Positions 6,468 through 8,430 of a stretch of 8,430 bases of DNA are shown here, piece after piece; within the stretch, counting starts at the first letter, position 1, and each line of letters begins with the position of its first letter. Below the pieces are notes generated by a model that was not told the origin of the DNA, did no database searches, and worked only from the letters and a program-made list of their open reading frames with translations. The stretch is from assembly GCA_003517845.1 (NCBI GenBank), contig DOZU01000160.1:1-8430 (forward strand), in the 5' to 3' direction. This stretch comes from Clostridiales bacterium. GTDB lineage: Bacteria > Bacillota > Sulfobacillia > UBA995. A program made the translations under genes and the position numbers.

Positions 6468-6497
6468 GCTTCATTCCCGCCGCCTGGAGCTTCATTC
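6468..6497. repeat. Phased 9-base direct repeat
   Basis: GCTTCATTC occurs at 6468-6476 and again at 6489-6497. The copies start 21 bases apart, two helical turns, so a protein could contact both on the same face. The minus-strand reading is GAATGAAGC. They lie 26 to 55 bases upstream of the plsY start. Confidence 0.5.
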
Positions 6498-6499
6498 TC

Positions 6500-6518
6500 G
6501 GAGGAACCGGACTCCTCC
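6500..6518. repeat. Inverted repeat upstream of feoA
   Basis: GGAGGA (6500-6505) and TCCTCC (6513-6518) are separated by 7 bases and begin 3 bases after the direct repeat. This is a possible operator for either divergent unit. Confidence 0.35.
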
Positions 6519-6559
6519 TGCGAACCAGCGCCCTCGTCTCGCCATCGCTCACGAAGGCA

Positions 6560-6583
6560 GGTCCCCGGTCATAGCCTGGGACC
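6560..6583. repeat. Inverted repeat just upstream of the feoA ribosome binding site
   Basis: GGTCCC (6560-6565) and GGGACC (6578-6583) are separated by 12 bases. It ends 13 bases before the feoA Shine-Dalgarno, so it could be an operator or a hairpin in the feoA leader. Confidence 0.35.
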
Positions 6584-6607
6584 GATCCCCGCTGAAAGGT
6601 GATGGCC

Positions 6608-6841
6608 ATGGGAGGAGGTAAGCAGCTAAGTGACGTCACCATCGGCAGTCGGGCGGAAGTCCTGCAAGTCAGGGGTCCGGCCGCTCCCCGGCTGTTCGAC
6701 CTCGGAGTGCTGCCCGGAACCGCGGTGGAAGTGGTCCTTCGGGCTCCGCTCGGCGATCCGATCGTACTCGCCGTCAGGGGCACGCAGCTGGGCGTGCGCC
6801 TCCGGGATGCTGCCGGCATCCTCGTCCGCATCGTCCCCTGA
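6608..6841 (+). CDS. feoA: Ferrous iron transport protein A
   Basis: A small cytosolic SH3-like protein that supports the FeoB ferrous iron transporter. It has 77 residues and is a single FeoA domain, with RLFDLGVLPGTAVEVV (28-43) and APLGDPIVLAVRG (46-58) followed by the closing LGVRLRDA strand. Three in-frame starts exist (GTG 6599, ATG 6602, ATG 6608). ATG 6608 was chosen because AGGTGAT at 6597-6603 is correctly placed only for it. feoB begins within its last 35 bases, in the +1 frame relative to feoA. Confidence 0.9.
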   Translation: MGGGKQLSDVTIGSRAEVLQVRGPAAPRLFDLGVLPGTAVEVVLRAPLGDPIVLAVRGTQLGVRLRDAAGILVRIVP

Positions 6842-8430
6842 CCGTGCCGCTCCCCTGACCGTAGCGATTGCCGGTAGCCCCAATGTAGGTAAGACGACGC
6901 TGTTTAACACTCTGACCGGCCTCACCCAGCACGTGGGGAATTGGCCGGGGAAAACGGTGGAGGTCGGGCGCGGATGGTACCGGTCGCCTGCCGGCAAGCT
7001 GCACGTGGTGGATCTCCCCGGGACTTATAGCCTGTTCCCGAATTCGCCGGAAGAAGAACTCGCCCGAGACTTCCTCCTTGGTGGTGAAGCAGATGTCATC
7101 GTACTGGTACTTGAACCCCGGTCGCTGGAACGCCATCTCTGCCTGGCGCTACAGGCTATGGAGTTCCGGCATCCGGTGGTGCTCGCCCTGAACCTGATCG
7201 ATGCCGGAGACTGCCGGGTGGACACGGCGCGCCTCGAGACCGAACTGGGGGTGCCGGTCGTGGCCGTTTCCGCCGCTCGGCGGCAAAGCCTGGCGCCATT
7301 AGTCGAAGCGATACGCCGCGTCGGAGGAGACCACTCATCGCCCGCCGCGCCCGCAAAGCCCTGGCATGACCAGCTCAGCGAGGCCGGGCGCGAGGAGAGG
7401 GCGGCCTCCTTGTACCAACGGGCGCGAACCCTGGTCCATACGTGCACGACGTCCTCGCCCCGGCTTTCCCCGGCGGCCCTCGATCGCCTGTTGACCCATC
7501 GCTGGCTGGCCTACCCCATCTTCGCCAGTCTGCTAGCCGGGGTACTCTGGTTGACCATGGTCGGTGCCGTTCCCCTGTCGGCTCTACTTGATGCAGGTTT
7601 CGTCCAGCTGGCCGGCTCGGTCGAACGTGTCTTGTTGGCCCACAACGTATCGCCCTGGGTGGTCGGACCCCTGGCTGATGGTCTGATCGCCGGCGTCGGG
7701 ACGGTCGTCGCCGTCATGCTGCCCACCATGAGCATCTTCTTCCTCCTCCTGGCGTTGATGGAGGAAAGTGGACTGGTACCCCGGCTGGCCCTGGCGGCCG
7801 ACCGGCCGATGCAGCGGGTGGGCTCCCAGGGACGTCATTGCCTGGCTTGCTTGATGTCGCTGGGCTGCAACATACCGGGAGTGTATGCCGCTCGAACCAT
7901 GTCCGGCCGCTCCCGACCGATGGTCCTGATAACCGCGGCCCTGATCCCCTGTAACGGACGGCTGGGCGTCATCCTGCCCCTGTCTACCTTGTTCTTCCAG
8001 CGGGACGCGACGGGCGTTGTGCTGGGGCTCCTTGCCCTGAGCGCGGTGGCGGTGATGCTAACCTGCGCCATCTTGTCGCGACGCGTCGGCCGGCAGGCAC
8101 CTGGAGAGGGCTTATTGGAGCTGCCTCCCTACCGCCTGCCCCACTTGCCCACCCTGATCCTGCGCACCTTGCGCCACCGGGTCCTTCACGTGCTGGTTCG
8201 GGCAGCAGCGGTCGCCGCGCCGATGATGCTGGTCATCTGGTTCCTCGGCAATCTGCCGGCGGGCGCACCGCTGGCCGCAACTTACACCGCGCGGCTCGCC
8301 GCCGCCCTACACCCGCTGGCGACCATCCTGGGATTGGACGGGCAAATGCTCGCGACCATGCTGTTTTCGTTGCCGGCGAAGGAAGTCGCGCTCGGCGCTT
8401 TCGCCCTTACCGGCGGGGTGGCGCGTAGCC
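6807..8430 (+). CDS. feoB: Ferrous iron transporter B, 3' end missing
   Basis: Inner-membrane Fe(II) transporter with an N-terminal GTPase domain. The frame is open to the right edge, giving 541 residues. GTPase motifs are GSPNVGKTT (23-31, G1), GNWPGKTVE (44-52, G2 region), DLPGTYS (69-75, G3), NLID (129-132, G4) and VSA (154-156, G5). A short helical linker precedes the membrane core, which begins near residue 230. The core shows ESGLVPR, then GCNIP (353-357) and PCNGR (381-385), two Cys motifs of the FeoB gate regions, and LPAKEV near the cut end. The only in-frame ATG ahead of the GTPase domain is at 6807, inside feoA. It gives a 16-residue Ser/Ala-rich lead and has no clear Shine-Dalgarno, so translation is probably coupled to feoA. 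Confidence 0.93.
   Translation, partial: MLPASSSASSPDRAAPLTVAIAGSPNVGKTTLFNTLTGLTQHVGNWPGKTVEVGRGWYRSPAGKLHVVDLPGTYSLFPNSPEEELARDFLLGGEADVIVLVLEPRSLERHLCLALQAMEFRHPVVLALNLIDAGDCRVDTARLETELGVPVVAVSAARRQSLAPLVEAIRRVGGDHSSPAAPAKPWHDQLSEAGREERAASLYQRARTLVHTCTTSSPRLSPAALDRLLTHRWLAYPIFASLLAGVLWLTMVGAVPLSALLDAGFVQLAGSVERVLLAHNVSPWVVGPLADGLIAGVGTVVAVMLPTMSIFFLLLALMEESGLVPRLALAADRPMQRVGSQGRHCLACLMSLGCNIPGVYAARTMSGRSRPMVLITAALIPCNGRLGVILPLSTLFFQRDATGVVLGLLALSAVAVMLTCAILSRRVGRQAPGEGLLELPPYRLPHLPTLILRTLRHRVLHVLVRAAAVAAPMMLVIWFLGNLPAGAPLAATYTARLAAALHPLATILGLDGQMLATMLFSLPAKEVALGAFALTGGVARS

Larger units (their letters stand above)
6443..6607. promoter_or_regulatory. Divergent plsY-feoA control region
   Basis: A 165-base region between divergent starts. 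It holds a 9-base direct repeat (6468-6497) and inverted repeats at 6500-6518 and 6560-6583. No confident promoter hexamers and no Fur-box-like AT-rich element were recognised. The feoA Shine-Dalgarno AGGTGAT is at 6597-6603. Confidence 0.5.

Noticed and set aside
7025..8071. Several minus-strand frames over feoB
   Set aside because: All are antisense to the conserved FeoB frame and carry no motifs or ribosome binding sites.
6608..8430. FeoA-FeoB fusion through programmed frameshift
   Set aside because: The frames overlap by 35 bases but no slippery run or stimulatory structure is evident there, and FeoA ends at a normal position.
1..8430. tRNA, rRNA, CRISPR array, insertion sequence or phage genes
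   Set aside because: No cloverleaf, repeat-spacer pattern, transposase motif or terminal repeats were seen on either strand.

Overview
This GC-rich window holds nine protein genes, densely packed and read from both strands. All of them are metabolic or transport genes. There is no tRNA, rRNA, transposon or CRISPR array. Several features point to a high-GC member of the Bacillota (Firmicutes), such as a Limnochordia- or Symbiobacterium-like lineage: an ECF-type ThiT thiamine transporter with a ThiN kinase under a TPP riboswitch, a DUF401 permease, an ATP-type PfkA, a FeoB carrying the PCNGR signature, strong purine-rich Shine-Dalgarno sites, and TTG or GTG start codons on five of the nine genes. 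This lineage call is an inference from gene content and base composition, not from a marker gene.

Left half (1-4376, minus strand): a four-gene set read right to left. It consists of a DUF401 family permease, an ADP-ribosylglycohydrolase family enzyme, N-acetylglucosamine-6-phosphate deacetylase (nagA) and ATP-dependent 6-phosphofructokinase (pfkA, cut by the left edge). The last three are tightly packed (7 and 32 bases between genes); the permease is separated by 105 bases. NagA yields glucosamine-6-phosphate, which becomes fructose-6-phosphate after deamination, and that is the substrate of PfkA. A deaminase (nagB) is not in the window. The permease and the ADP-ribosylglycohydrolase could supply this lower route from an unknown N-glycosidic or amino-sugar compound. 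This is the most interesting, and least described, part of the window.

Middle (4377-5922): a divergent intergenic region with a 32-base inverted repeat, then a clear TPP riboswitch (4541-4628) that leads into thiT (thiamine uptake, S component of an ECF transporter) and thiN (thiamine pyrophosphokinase). Their reading frames overlap. This is a complete thiamine salvage operon under feedback by its own product.

Right half (5801-8430): plsY, a glycerol-3-phosphate acyltransferase gene, lies on the minus strand and its 3' end overlaps thiN tail to tail by 122 bases. It is divergent from a ferrous-iron uptake pair, feoA and feoB; feoB runs off the right edge. The plsY-feoA intergenic region carries a phased 9-base direct repeat and two inverted repeats that may be regulatory.
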